From contig NZ_BMSE01000021.1 of NCBI RefSeq assembly GCF_014648995.1, forward strand, positions 62,001 through 126,000: a stretch of DNA of 64,000 nucleotides, written 5' to 3'. Shown here piece after piece: positions 7,533 to 16,106 of this stretch (position 1 is its first letter; each line of letters opens with the position of its first letter). The stretch is from Streptomyces massasporeus (GTDB lineage: Bacteria > Actinomycetota > Actinomycetes > Streptomycetales > Streptomycetaceae). The position numbers and the translations under genes were made by a program. The notes beneath the pieces are model-generated. The model ran no database searches, had not been told where the DNA came from, and saw only the letters and a program-made list of their open reading frames with translations.

Positions 7533-8996
7533 TTGTCGTCGTCCTGCTTCACCGACCTTGCACAGCAGTACATCGACGGTGAGTGGCGCCCGGGCACCGG
7601 TTCCTGGGACATCATCGACTTCAACCCGTACGACGACGAGAAGCTCGCGTCGATCACCATAGCCACGGCCGACGAGGTCGATCAGGCGTACCGGGCGGCG
7701 GCCCGCGCCCAGAAGCAGTGGGCCGCGACCAACCCCTACGCCCGCCGGGCGGTCTTCGAGAAGGCGCTGCGCCTGATCGAGGAGCGCGAGGCCGAGATCT
7801 CCGAGGCCATCATCGCCGAGCTCGGCGGCACGCGCCTGAAGGCCGCCTTCGAGCTGCACCTCGCCAAGGAGTTCCTGCGCGAGGCGGTCCACCTGGCGCT
7901 GGCCCCCGAGGGCCGGATCATCCCCTCGCCGGTGGACGGCAAGGAGAACCGCGTCTACCGCGTGCCGGTCGGCGTCGTGGGCGTGATCAGCCCCTTCAAC
8001 TTCCCGTTCCTGCTGTCGATCAAGTCCGTCGCCCCGGCGCTCGCGCTCGGCAACGCCGTGGTGCTCAAGCCGCACCAGAACACCCCGATCGTGGGCGGCT
8101 CCCTGGTCGCGAAGCTCTTCGAGGACGCGGGGCTGCCCGGCGGGCTGCTGAACGTCGTCATCACGGACATCGCGGAGATCGGCGACGCCTTCATCGAGCA
8201 CCCGGTCCCCAAGGTCATCTCCTTCACCGGTTCCGACGCCGTCGGCCGGCACGTGGCGACCGTCTGCGCCCGGCAGTTCAAGCGCTCCGTCCTCGAACTG
8301 GGCGGCAACAGCGCGCTGGTGGTCCTCGACGACGCCGACGTCGACTACGCCGTCGACGCGGCGGTCTTCAGCCGGTACGTCCACCAGGGCCAGGTCTGCA
8401 TGGCCGCCAACCGGGTCCTCGTGGACCGGTCGGTCGCGGACGAGTTCACCGAGAAGTTCGTCGCCAAGGTCAAGACCCTCAAGACGGGCGACCCGCGCGA
8501 CCCGGAGACCGTCATCGGCCCGGTCATCAACTCCTCGCAGGCGGACGCCGTTTCCGGCGTGGTCGAGCAGGCCCTCGCCGAGGGCGCCACGGCCCTGGTG
8601 CGCGGCGGGCGGACCGACAACCTCGTCGAGCCGTCCGTGCTGACGGACATCCCCGCCGACTCCGCGCTGCTCCGGCAGGAGGTCTTCGGGCCGGTCGCGT
8701 TCCTGGTCCCGTTCGACGGCGAGGAGGAGGCCGTACGTCTCGTCAACGACACCCCGTACGGCCTGAGCGGTGCCGTCCACACCGGGAACATCGAGCGGGG
8801 TGTGGCGTTCGCCAAGCAGATCGACACGGGCATGTTCCACGTGAACGACGGCACCGTCCACGACGAGCCGATCGTCCCCTTCGGCGGTGAGAAGCACTCG
8901 GGCATCGGCCGGCTCAACGGCGACACGATGCTGGACTCGTTCACCACGACCAAGTGGATCTCGGTGCAGCACGGCCGGAGCGGGTTCCCCTTCTAG
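7533..8996 (+). CDS. Aldehyde dehydrogenase (NAD(P)-dependent)
   Basis: A 487-residue enzyme of the ALDH superfamily. Seen motifs: GVISPFNFPFLLSIKS, the NAD-binding FTGSDAVGRH, the general-base LELGGN and the catalytic cysteine in QGQVCMAANR. Length is normal. The closest character is with benzaldehyde/vanillin-type dehydrogenases, but the substrate cannot be told from sequence. Start is TTG 7533, supported by GAGGGA five bases upstream. A strong terminator follows at 9030-9066, so it is probably a single-gene unit. Confidence 0.92.
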   Translation: MSSSCFTDLAQQYIDGEWRPGTGSWDIIDFNPYDDEKLASITIATADEVDQAYRAAARAQKQWAATNPYARRAVFEKALRLIEEREAEISEAIIAELGGTRLKAAFELHLAKEFLREAVHLALAPEGRIIPSPVDGKENRVYRVPVGVVGVISPFNFPFLLSIKSVAPALALGNAVVLKPHQNTPIVGGSLVAKLFEDAGLPGGLLNVVITDIAEIGDAFIEHPVPKVISFTGSDAVGRHVATVCARQFKRSVLELGGNSALVVLDDADVDYAVDAAVFSRYVHQGQVCMAANRVLVDRSVADEFTEKFVAKVKTLKTGDPRDPETVIGPVINSSQADAVSGVVEQALAEGATALVRGGRTDNLVEPSVLTDIPADSALLRQEVFGPVAFLVPFDGEEEAVRLVNDTPYGLSGAVHTGNIERGVAFAKQIDTGMFHVNDGTVHDEPIVPFGGEKHSGIGRLNGDTMLDSFTTTKWISVQHGRSGFPF

Positions 8997-9029
8997 AACC
9001 TTTCGGCTTCCATGACCTTTCGGCGCGCC

Positions 9030-9066
9030 CGGGCCCTTGCGGACAGAACCTGACCGCAAGGGCCCG
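9030..9066. terminator. Terminator after the aldehyde dehydrogenase gene
   Basis: A perfect 13-base stem (CGGGCCCTTGCGG and complement) with an 11-base loop, 34 bases after the stop. No T-run follows. Confidence 0.75.
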
Positions 9067-9120
9067 TAGCTTGGTCGGTGTCGGGGGAGAGGCCCCCTGA
9101 CCAGGCGAAAGGCGGCGTTC

Positions 9121-9672
9121 ATGGTCACTCACGTTCCGGCGGAGGCACACGGGGACGAGCGCGGGGCGCTCCTGTCCTTCATCGCCGAGCAGCGCGGAGG
9201 GGTCCGCCGGGCGGTGCTCGGGCTGACGGACGAGCAGGCCTCGTCGCGGCCGAGTGCGAGCGAGCTGTCCCTCGCCGGGCTGGTCAAGCACGTCGCCGAG
9301 GTCGAGCAGATGTGGATCTCCCTGGCCAAGGGCGAGCCGCCGGCCGTCGTGCGGGACCAGACCAACTGGCACGAGTGCTTCCGGCTGGTCGAGGGCGAGA
9401 CGGTCGAGTCGCAGCTGGCGTACTGGGAGAAGGTCGCCGCCGAGACGGAGGCCTACATCCGCTCGGTGCCGAGCCTCGACGACACCTTCGCGCTGCCGGC
9501 GCAGCCCTGGTTCCCGCCGGACGGCCGGGTCTCGCACCGCTGGCTCTGCCTCCACCTCATCCGCGAGACGGCCCGGCACGCCGGTCACGCCGACATCGTC
9601 CGCGAGTCCCTGGACGGCAGGACCGCCTTCGAGCTGGTGGCCGAGGAGCAGCGGGCGGTGGCCGAGGCATAG
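9121..9672 (+). CDS. DinB/DUF664 family protein
   Basis: A 183-residue four-helix-bundle protein of the DinB/DUF664 group. Metal-ligand candidates are His in VKHVAEVEQMW and in HLIRETARHAGHADIVRE. The last motif is characteristic of the family, which includes mycothiol- and bacillithiol-dependent enzymes. GAAAGGCGG precedes the ATG. It lies ten bases before the padR gene, in the same direction, but padR appears to have its own leaderless promoter. Substrate unknown. Confidence 0.88.
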   Translation: MVTHVPAEAHGDERGALLSFIAEQRGGVRRAVLGLTDEQASSRPSASELSLAGLVKHVAEVEQMWISLAKGEPPAVVRDQTNWHECFRLVEGETVESQLAYWEKVAAETEAYIRSVPSLDDTFALPAQPWFPPDGRVSHRWLCLHLIRETARHAGHADIVRESLDGRTAFELVAEEQRAVAEA

Positions 9673-9682
9673 CCTTGGCCGC

Positions 9683-10324
9683 ATGTCAACGATCCGCCTC
9701 CTCGTGCTCGGCGCGGTCCGTATGCACGGGCGGGCCCACGGCTACCAGGTGCGTAACGACCTGGAGTACTGGGGCGCGCACGAGTGGTCCACCGCCAAGC
9801 CCGGCTCGATCTACCACGCCCTCAAGCAGATGGCGAAGCAGGGGCTGCTGCACGCGCACGAGATCGCCCCCTCCACGGCCGGCGGCCCGCCGCGCACGGA
9901 GTACGAGATCACCGGGCAGGGCAACGAGGAGTACTTCCGGCTGCTGCGGGAGGCGCTGGTCACCTACGACCAGCGCGGGGACATGAAGACGGCCGCCGTC
10001 GGCTTCGTCGTCGACCTGCCGCGTGCCGAGGCGGTCGCGCTGCTGAAGGAGCGGACTCTGCGGATCGAGCAGTGGCGGGCCGCCGTCCTGGAGCACTACG
10101 TGCCCGAGGAGGGGCCGGGGCAGCTCGGGCACATCGGCGAGATCATGAACATGTGGGTCCACACGGCCGACTCGGAGGCCGAGTGGACCCGCGGTCTCAT
10201 CGAGCGCATCGAGGGCGGTGCCTACACCTTCGCCGACGAGGGCGATCCGTTCGTCGGCGTCCTGGCGGAGGACGAGGAGAACCCGTACGCGACGGGGGAG
10301 CGGCACCCCGGGGACACCCACTAA
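9683..10324 (+). CDS. PadR-family transcriptional regulator
   Basis: A 213-residue regulator. The winged helix is at the N-terminus (LLVLGAVRMHGRAHGYQVRNDLE, given here as LLVLGAV and HGYQVRNDLE; then PGSIYHALKQM and GGPPRTEYEIT). The C-terminal PadR_C helices (LPRAEAVALLKERTLRIEQW) mediate dimerisation. No Shine-Dalgarno is present; TAGCCT at 9670-9675 lies seven bases before the ATG, which suggests a leaderless message. Immediately after its stop lie two TCAAGTTTGA operators in front of an ABC exporter, so it very likely represses that exporter. The inducer is unknown. Confidence 0.9.
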   Translation: MSTIRLLVLGAVRMHGRAHGYQVRNDLEYWGAHEWSTAKPGSIYHALKQMAKQGLLHAHEIAPSTAGGPPRTEYEITGQGNEEYFRLLREALVTYDQRGDMKTAAVGFVVDLPRAEAVALLKERTLRIEQWRAAVLEHYVPEEGPGQLGHIGEIMNMWVHTADSEAEWTRGLIERIEGGAYTFADEGDPFVGVLAEDEENPYATGERHPGDTH

Positions 10325-10383
10325 TCAAGTTTGACGAATGGCTCGGACGGGTTTACGTTTGCGCTTGTAGTCAAGTTTGACTA
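10325..10383. promoter_or_regulatory. Candidate PadR operator pair
   Basis: The palindromic core TCAAGTTTGA occurs twice, at 10325-10334 and 10371-10380, 46 bases apart. The second copy extends to the 16-base palindrome TAGTCAAGTTTGACTA (10368-10383) and ends just before the Shine-Dalgarno of the ABC ATPase gene. The arrangement suits repression of drrA-like genes by the PadR protein encoded just upstream. Confidence 0.7.
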
Positions 10384-10397
10384 GCGAGGGAGACTCA

Positions 10398-11348
10398 GTG
10401 GCCGACACGGCGATCACCGTCGAAGGCGCGGAGAAGACGTACGGCGACAAGAAGGCGCTCGACGGGCTCGACCTCACGGTCGCGCGCGGCACGGTGCACG
10501 GAGTGCTCGGCCCGAACGGCGCCGGCAAGACCACCCTGGTGAGGGTCCTGTCCACCCTGCTGCGGCCCGACGCGGGCCGCGTCGAGGTGGCCGGGCACGA
10601 CGTGGTGCGCGAGGCGTACGCCGTGCGGCTGCGCATCGGCCTGCTCGGCCAGCACGCCGCGCTCGACGAGGAGCTCGGCGGCCGGCAGAACCTGGAGCTG
10701 TTCGGCCGGCTGCACCACCTGGGGGCGAGGCGGGCACGCGCGCGTGCCGGGGAACTCCTGGAGCGCTTCGACCTGACCGACACCGGCCGCAAGGCGGTCC
10801 GGCAGTACAGCGGGGGCATGCGGCGCCGCCTGGACCTGGCAGCCTCCCTGATCACCGAGCCGGAGGTGCTGTTCCTGGACGAGCCGACCACCGGCCTCGA
10901 CCCGCGCGGCCGCGCCGAGGTGTGGGCGTCCGTCCGCTCCCTGGTCGGCGGCGGCACGACGGTCCTGCTGACCACGCAGTATCTGGAGGAGGCCGATCAG
11001 CTCGCCGACCGCATCTCGGTCGTCGACGCCGGCCGGGTCATCGCCGAGGGCACGGCGGACGAGCTGAAGGCCGAGACCGGCGGCGACCGTATCGACGTGA
11101 CCCTGCGGCACGCCGGCCAACTGGGTGCCGCCGTCGCCCTGTTGCCCCTCACCGGGGTCAGCGTCGACGCCGACCGGCGACTGCTGAGCGCGCCGGTGAC
11201 CGACCGCATGGAGGCGCTCTCCGGGGTCGTACGGGCCTTGAAGGAGGCCGGGATCGAGGCGGAGGACGTCGCGCTGCGCCGCCCGACGCTGGACGAGGTG
11301 TTCCTGCACCTCACCGGGGACGACCGCCGAGTGAAGGAGGCCGCGTGA
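10398..11348 (+). CDS. ABC exporter ATP-binding subunit, DrrA-like
   Basis: A 316-residue ATPase. Walker A is GPNGAGKTT, the signature is YSGGMRRRLDLA, and Walker B is VLFLDEPTTGLDP, followed by the switch region TTQYLEEADQLADR. The C-terminal extension (RRPTLDEVFLHLTG) is typical of the daunorubicin-resistance DrrA group. Start is GTG 10398 with GAGGGAGA upstream; a TTG at 10377 would fall inside the operator. It overlaps the permease gene by GTGA. A drug or lipid exporter under PadR control is the best reading. Confidence 0.92.
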   Translation: MADTAITVEGAEKTYGDKKALDGLDLTVARGTVHGVLGPNGAGKTTLVRVLSTLLRPDAGRVEVAGHDVVREAYAVRLRIGLLGQHAALDEELGGRQNLELFGRLHHLGARRARARAGELLERFDLTDTGRKAVRQYSGGMRRRLDLAASLITEPEVLFLDEPTTGLDPRGRAEVWASVRSLVGGGTTVLLTTQYLEEADQLADRISVVDAGRVIAEGTADELKAETGGDRIDVTLRHAGQLGAAVALLPLTGVSVDADRRLLSAPVTDRMEALSGVVRALKEAGIEAEDVALRRPTLDEVFLHLTGDDRRVKEAA

Positions 11349-12106
11349 CCGCATACGCCCTGACCGACTCCTGGACCATGACCCGCCGGGAACTCGCCCG
11401 CTGGGGGCGGCAGCCCGTCCAGCTCGTCGTCAACCTGATCTTCCCGGTGATGCTGCTGCTGATGTTCGGCTACCTGGTCGGCGGCGGCCGGGGGGTGAGC
11501 GGCGAGTACCGCGACTACCTGATCCCCGGCATGCTCGCGCTCACCATGGCCTTCGGCCTGGAGGGCACGATGCTCGCCGTCACGCAGGACCTCAACAAAG
11601 GCGTGATCGACCGCTTCCGCTCGATGCCCATGGCCAACGGGGCGGTGCTGGTGGGCCGTTCGGCCGCCGACATGCTCCAGTCGGCGCTCGCCCTGGTCGT
11701 GCTCATCGGAGTCGGCGCCGCGCTCGGCTGGCGTCCCGGCGGCGGCCCGACGGCCCTCCTCGGGGCGATGGGCCTGCTGCTCCTGTTCCGGTTCGCCATG
11801 CTGTGGATCGGCATCCACCTGGCCCTGGTGGCGGGCAGGCCCGAGATGGTCCAGGCCGTGCAGATCCTGGTCTGGCCGGTCGGCTTCCTGTCCAACGCCC
11901 TGGCCACCCCCGGCTCGATGCCCGGCTGGCTGGGCACGGCCGTCGAGTGGAACCCGATGTCCCACACGGCCACGGCCGTCCGCGACCTGCTCGGCGTACC
12001 CGGCACGGAATCCGGCCACACATGGGCCGCGATCATCTGGCCCCTGGCCCTACTGGCGGTGTTCTTCCCCCTGGCGGTACGCAGGTTCGCCCGACTGAGC
12101 CGCTAG
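11345..12106 (+). CDS. ABC-2 type permease, DrrB-like
   Basis: A 253-residue integral membrane protein with six predicted membrane segments (for example LVVNLIFPVMLLLMFGYL, YLIPGMLALTMAFGLEGTM, ALALVVLIGVGAALG, LLLLFRFAMLWIG, WAAIIWPLALLAVFF). The central motif VIDRFRSMPM is typical of DrrB-type exporters. Start is GTG 11345, overlapping the ATPase stop (GTGA), so the two subunits are coupled. The last codons already resemble the first unit of the repeat field that follows. Confidence 0.9.
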   Translation: MTAYALTDSWTMTRRELARWGRQPVQLVVNLIFPVMLLLMFGYLVGGGRGVSGEYRDYLIPGMLALTMAFGLEGTMLAVTQDLNKGVIDRFRSMPMANGAVLVGRSAADMLQSALALVVLIGVGAALGWRPGGGPTALLGAMGLLLLFRFAMLWIGIHLALVAGRPEMVQAVQILVWPVGFLSNALATPGSMPGWLGTAVEWNPMSHTATAVRDLLGVPGTESGHTWAAIIWPLALLAVFFPLAVRRFARLSR

Positions 12107-12447
12107 CCCTGGCGGGCCGGGGTGCCGGGCGGTTGGGCCGCCGGCCCGGGAGCGGGGCGGGGTGTCGGGTGGTTGAGCCGCCGGCCCCGGCAGGCGGGAA
12201 GCCCGGCGGCCCGACCCACCCGCTCAGGCAGGGGGGTACCGCGGCTGAGCCGCTGGCCCCGGCAGGCGGTAGGGGCGGTTGGGTCGCCGGCCCGGGAAGG
12301 CGACGTACCGGCGGCCTGCCCGCCCGCCCTGGCAGGCGACGTGCCTGCGGGCGGGCCCCTGGCTCCGGCTGGGGAGGTACGGGGCGGCGGAGCCGCTGGT
12401 CCCGGCAGGCGGTAGGGGTAGTGGGGCCGGTGGCCGGGCAGGCGACC
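12095..12447. repeat. Degenerate repeat field after the ABC permease
   Basis: At least seven degenerate copies of a unit resembling YTGRGCCGCYGGCCCCGGC followed by AGGCGG, starting near 12095, 12133, 12173, 12245, 12279, 12388 and 12422. Intervals are 34-40 bases or about two to three times that. The first copy overlaps the last four codons of the permease gene. The field fills the 378-base gap up to the convergent decarboxylase gene; I see no gene in it. Confidence 0.75.
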
Positions 12448-12484
12448 TACCGACCGCCTGCCCGTCGCCCCCGGCAGAGCAGCG

Positions 12485-13891
12485 CTAGTGGTGGAAGCTC
12501 GTCGCCGCGCCCCTGTCCTCCGTCAGCGGGCGTGGCTGTCGGCGCAGGTCAGGCAGCAGCCGCTCCAGGTCCTGCGCGAGCAGATCCGCGAGGTCGGCGG
12601 AGAAGCCGTTGCGGCACACCACCCGCAGCACGGACAGGTCCTCCCGGTTGGCCGGGAAGGTGTACGCGGGCACCAGCCAGCCGCTCTCGCGCAGTCGCCG
12701 GGAGACGTCGAACACGTCGTACGCCGTCACGTCCGGCGCGGTCGTGAAGGCGAACACCGGCAACTCGTCGCCCCGGGTCAGCAGGTGGAAGTCGCCGAGC
12801 GCCTCGACCCGCCCGGCCAGCTCCGTCGCCACGTCGCGCGCGGCCTGCTGCACGGCCCGGTAGCCCTGCCGGCCCAGCCGCAGGAACGTGTAGTACTGCG
12901 CCACGACCTGTGCGCCGGGCCGGGAGAAGTTCAGCGCGAACGTCGGCATGTCGCCGCCCAGGTAGTTCACCCGGAACACCAGCTCCTCCGGCAGCGCCTC
13001 CGCGTCCCGCCACAACGCCCAGCCGACACCCGGGTAGACCAGCCCGTACTTGTGCCCCGAGGTGTTGATCGACGCCACTCTCGGCAGCCGGAAGTCCCAC
13101 ACCAGGTCCTCGTCGAGGAACGGCGCGACCATGGCCCCGGACGCCCCGTCCACGTGCACCGGGACGTCCAGCCCGGTCCGTTCCTGCAACCCGTCGAGCG
13201 CCGCGCACAGCTCCGCGATCGGCTCGTAGGACCCGTCGAAGGTGGAGCCCAGGATCCCGACGACCCCGATGGTGTTCTCGTCGCACAGCTCGGCCGCGGC
13301 CTGTGGGTCCAGGTGGAACCGTTCGCCCTCCATGGGCACCAGCCGGGCCTCCACCTCCCAGAAGTTGCAGAACTTCTCCCAGCAGACCTGCACGTTCACG
13401 CCCATCACCAGGTTGGGCCGCGCCCCGGGGTAACGGTCGGCGTTGCGCTGGGCCCAGCGCCGCTTCAGCGCCATCCCGGCGAGCATGCACGCCTCGCTCG
13501 ACCCGGTCGTCGAACACCCCACGGCACTCGCCGGATCGGGCGCGTTCCACAGGTCGGCGAGCATCGCCACGCAGCGCCGCTCCAGCTCGGCGGTGCGCGG
13601 GTACTCGTCCTTGTCGATCATGTTCTTGTCGCGGCACTCCGCCATCAGGATCCCGGCCTCGGGCTCCATCCAGGTGGTGACGAAGGTGGCGAGGTTCAGC
13701 CGGGCGTTGCCGTCGAGCATCAGCTCGTCGCGCACCAGCTGGTGGGCGGTCGCCGGTGCCATGGGCTGGTCCGGGAGCCGGTGCGTGGGCGGGGCCTCGG
13801 CCATGTCCCCGAGCGGGTTGGCGGGGCCGTAGAAGGGGTTGACGGACAGGCGGCGTTCGCCGGTCCGGGGGGTGCCTTCGCTGAACGGCAT
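12485..13891 (-). CDS. gadB: Glutamate decarboxylase
   Basis: A 468-residue PLP-dependent group II decarboxylase that turns glutamate into GABA plus CO2, consuming a proton. Seen: the N-terminal FYGPANPLGDMAEAPPTHRL block, GCSTTGSSEACMLAGMALK, VHVDGASGAMVAPF, and the PLP-binding lysine in INTSGHKYGLVYPGVGW. Length matches GadA/GadB. Start is ATG 13891 with GGAGG five bases upstream. It follows a ClC-type channel gene in the same direction (37-base gap), suggesting a joint acid-stress or GABA unit. A glutamate/GABA antiporter gene is not nearby. Confidence 0.95.
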   Translation of the reverse strand: MPFSEGTPRTGERRLSVNPFYGPANPLGDMAEAPPTHRLPDQPMAPATAHQLVRDELMLDGNARLNLATFVTTWMEPEAGILMAECRDKNMIDKDEYPRTAELERRCVAMLADLWNAPDPASAVGCSTTGSSEACMLAGMALKRRWAQRNADRYPGARPNLVMGVNVQVCWEKFCNFWEVEARLVPMEGERFHLDPQAAAELCDENTIGVVGILGSTFDGSYEPIAELCAALDGLQERTGLDVPVHVDGASGAMVAPFLDEDLVWDFRLPRVASINTSGHKYGLVYPGVGWALWRDAEALPEELVFRVNYLGGDMPTFALNFSRPGAQVVAQYYTFLRLGRQGYRAVQQAARDVATELAGRVEALGDFHLLTRGDELPVFAFTTAPDVTAYDVFDVSRRLRESGWLVPAYTFPANREDLSVLRVVCRNGFSADLADLLAQDLERLLPDLRRQPRPLTEDRGAATSFHH

Positions 13892-13928
13892 GGGGGCCTC
13901 CAGGGGTGGGTTCGGGAGAGGGGTGGGC

Positions 13929-15221
13929 TCATCGGACCGACGTGCCGTCCTTGCGCAGTTGCATCTGGGGCCGGCCCGTGACCAGCAGCCAGGCCGGCAG
14001 CGAGGCGACGCAGAGCAGGGCGACGACCCCCGGCTCGGCGACCAGCACCGCTGCGACGAACAGGCTGATCCAGCCCTGCCGCGTGATCGCCAGCAGCACC
14101 CCGAGCACACCGGCGGACACCCCCACGGAGGGATGGACCCCGGACACCAGGGCCTGCGCGCACAGGCCGAGGGCGGTGCCGACGAACACGGCGGGGAAGA
14201 TCCGCCCGCCGCGGAAACCGCAGGACGCGGCGACGACCAGCGCGGCCAGCTTCACCACCGTCATGACGGCGAACTCACCGGCCGACCAGCCGTCCGGGTC
14301 GTGCGCCAGCGTGGCGATCTCGTCGAGTCCCTTGAACAACGTCAGATGGCCGCCCAGGGCCGCGAGAGCGCCGAGCACGACCCCGCCCGCCGGGAGCATC
14401 AGCATCGGATGCCGCAGCCGCCGGAACGCGGCGTGGACGTACGGGAACGCGCGAACGGCTCCCATGCCGAGCAGCGCGCCCACGGAGGCGACCACCACCG
14501 CCGCGAGGAGGTCCGCCCAGCCCGCGTCGCCGAACGACGGCAGGTCCAGGTCGAAGCTCGGGTGATCGAGGAGGGAGACGGTCAGGGACCCGGCGGCCGC
14601 GGCGGTCAGCGGCGCGAAGAGGTTGTCCCACAGCAATCCGCGCGTCTCCTGCCGGCTCAGCACCTCGGAGATCACCAGGGCGGCCGCCACGGGCGTGCCG
14701 AACAGCGCGCCGATGGTCGCCGCCTCCGCAAGTGCCGGCCAGATCCGGCCGGGAGCCCGGGGGATGAACCGGCCGCCCAGCCAGACCGCCAGGGCGACGT
14801 TCGTGGTGATGATCGGGTTCTCGGGGCCGAGACTCGGGCCGCCCGCCAGCATCAGCACGTTCGCCAGCAGCAGCCCGGGGATCACCAGGGGCGGCAGGAC
14901 GGGGGCGTCCAGACCGACGGTGGCGGGATCGGGGCCCGCGTGCCCCGGGACCTTCCACACCACCAGCCCGACCGCGATGCCGGTCGCGACGAGGACCACG
15001 AACATCCACGCCACGGAGTACCGGCCGATCCCGAGCGCGTCCGGCACGGCCTCCCACAGCACGTCCTGGAGCTGGTCGGCGGCGGCCTCCACCCCCACCA
15101 GGATCAGGGCGGAGACCACGCCCACGGTGACGGCGGGCACGATCGACGGCAGCAGGGTGCGGGCGGGAGTCGACGGGGTGACGGAGGGCGTCTGGTCTTC
15201 GGAGTCCTGGACCACGGGCAC
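13929..15221 (-). CDS. ClC-family chloride channel/antiporter
   Basis: A 430-residue polytopic membrane protein of the voltage-gated chloride channel family. Key signatures: GGPSLGPENP, where the glutamate aligns with the gating glutamate of the usual GREGP motif, and FRGGRIFPAVFVG, matching the second anion-binding loop GGIFxP. About ten hydrophobic segments are visible. The first anion motif is not the canonical GSGIP, so it resembles the YfeO-like branch. Start is GTG 15221. It probably shares a transcript with the decarboxylase gene. Confidence 0.88.
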   Translation of the reverse strand: MPVVQDSEDQTPSVTPSTPARTLLPSIVPAVTVGVVSALILVGVEAAADQLQDVLWEAVPDALGIGRYSVAWMFVVLVATGIAVGLVVWKVPGHAGPDPATVGLDAPVLPPLVIPGLLLANVLMLAGGPSLGPENPIITTNVALAVWLGGRFIPRAPGRIWPALAEAATIGALFGTPVAAALVISEVLSRQETRGLLWDNLFAPLTAAAAGSLTVSLLDHPSFDLDLPSFGDAGWADLLAAVVVASVGALLGMGAVRAFPYVHAAFRRLRHPMLMLPAGGVVLGALAALGGHLTLFKGLDEIATLAHDPDGWSAGEFAVMTVVKLAALVVAASCGFRGGRIFPAVFVGTALGLCAQALVSGVHPSVGVSAGVLGVLLAITRQGWISLFVAAVLVAEPGVVALLCVASLPAWLLVTGRPQMQLRKDGTSVR

Positions 15222-15259
15222 ACGATAAACGGATCAAACGGTATAAACGGGAAACACGC

Positions 15260-15290
15260 TTGCACCTCACGTGGCGTGAGGCCCGACCGT
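15260..15290 (+). promoter_or_regulatory. tipA promoter with TipAL operator
   Basis: A -35-like TTGCAC (15260-15265) is followed by the inverted repeat CCTCACG TGG CGTGAGG (15265-15281) and a weak -10 GACCGT at 15285-15290, giving a 19-base spacer. This is the known layout of the thiostrepton-inducible promoter: MerR-type activators bind the dyad inside an overlong spacer and realign the two boxes. Confidence 0.85.
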
Positions 15291-15314
15291 GGAGCGCGGA
15301 AGAAGGGAGCGGAA

Positions 15315-16076
15315 GTGAACTACGCGGTGGGACAGGTCGCGGGCTTCGCCGGTGTCACGGTGCGCACGCTGCACCACTACGACGACATCGGCCTGCTCGT
15401 CCCGAGCGAACGCAGCCACGCGGGCCACCGGCGCTACAGCGACGCCGACCTCGACCGGCTGCAGCAGATCCTGTTCTACCGGGCGCTCGGCTTCCCGCTC
15501 GAGGAGGTCGCCGCCCTGCTCGACGACCCGGACGCGGATCCGCGCGCGCACCTGCGCCGCCAGCACGAACTGCTGACCGCCCGGATCGAGAAGCTGCGGA
15601 AGATGGCGGCGGCCGTGGAGCACGCCATGGAGGCACGCACGATGGGACTCAATCTCACGCCCGAGGAGAGGTTCGAGGTCTTCGGGGACAACGACCCGGA
15701 GCAGTACGCGCAGGAAGTGGAGGAGCGCTGGGGCGGCACCGACGAGTACGCCGACTCGCAGCGCCGCACCGCGAGCTACACCAAGGAGGACTGGAAGCGC
15801 ATCCAGGCCGAGGCCGCCGACTGGGGCGAGCGCTACGGCGCCCTGATGGCGGTGGGCGAGCCGCCCACCGGCGAGGCGGCCATGACCCTGGCGGAGGAGC
15901 ACCGGCAGCACATCTGCACGTGGTTCTACGAGTGCTCCTACGAGATCCACCGCTGCCTCGGCGAGATGTACGTCTCCGACGAGCGGTTCAAGGCGTTCTA
16001 CGAGGTGCTGCGCCCGGGCCTCGCCGAGCACCTGAGGGACGCGATCGTCGCGAACGCGGCACGTCACACCTCCTGA
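15315..16076 (+). CDS. tipA: Thiostrepton-induced MerR regulator TipAL
   Basis: A 253-residue protein, the exact TipAL length. The MerR DNA-binding domain is at 1-70 (FAGVTVRTLHHYDDIGLLVPS), a coiled coil at about 75-108, and the TipAS thiopeptide-binding domain from 110. Met110 (ATG 15642, context MGLNLTPEERFEVFGD) is the internal start that yields free TipAS in S. lividans. Cys207 and Cys214 (YECSYEIHRCLGEMY) are kept; Cys214 forms the covalent thiostrepton adduct in the characterised protein. Start is GTG 15315. It is autoactivated from the promoter at 15260. Confidence 0.97.
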   Translation: MNYAVGQVAGFAGVTVRTLHHYDDIGLLVPSERSHAGHRRYSDADLDRLQQILFYRALGFPLEEVAALLDDPDADPRAHLRRQHELLTARIEKLRKMAAAVEHAMEARTMGLNLTPEERFEVFGDNDPEQYAQEVEERWGGTDEYADSQRRTASYTKEDWKRIQAEAADWGERYGALMAVGEPPTGEAAMTLAEEHRQHICTWFYECSYEIHRCLGEMYVSDERFKAFYEVLRPGLAEHLRDAIVANAARHTS

Positions 16077-16083
16077 TCCCCGG

Positions 16084-16106
16084 CCCGGGAGTGCCTCACT
16101 CCCGGG
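16084..16106. terminator. Bidirectional terminator between tipA and ybjQ-like gene
   Basis: A 10-base perfect stem, CCCGGGAGTG and complement, with a three-base loop. It begins eight bases after the tipA stop and runs over the stop codon of the convergent gene. Confidence 0.65.

Noticed and set aside
12485..14110. Longer gadB frame with 73 extra N-terminal codons
   Set aside because: The extension overlaps the ClC gene in another frame; ATG 13891 has a good Shine-Dalgarno and normal enzyme length.
13839..16076. A 745-codon frame containing tipA at its end
   Set aside because: Its first 490 codons are antisense to the ClC gene; TipAL begins at GTG 15315 behind its known promoter type.
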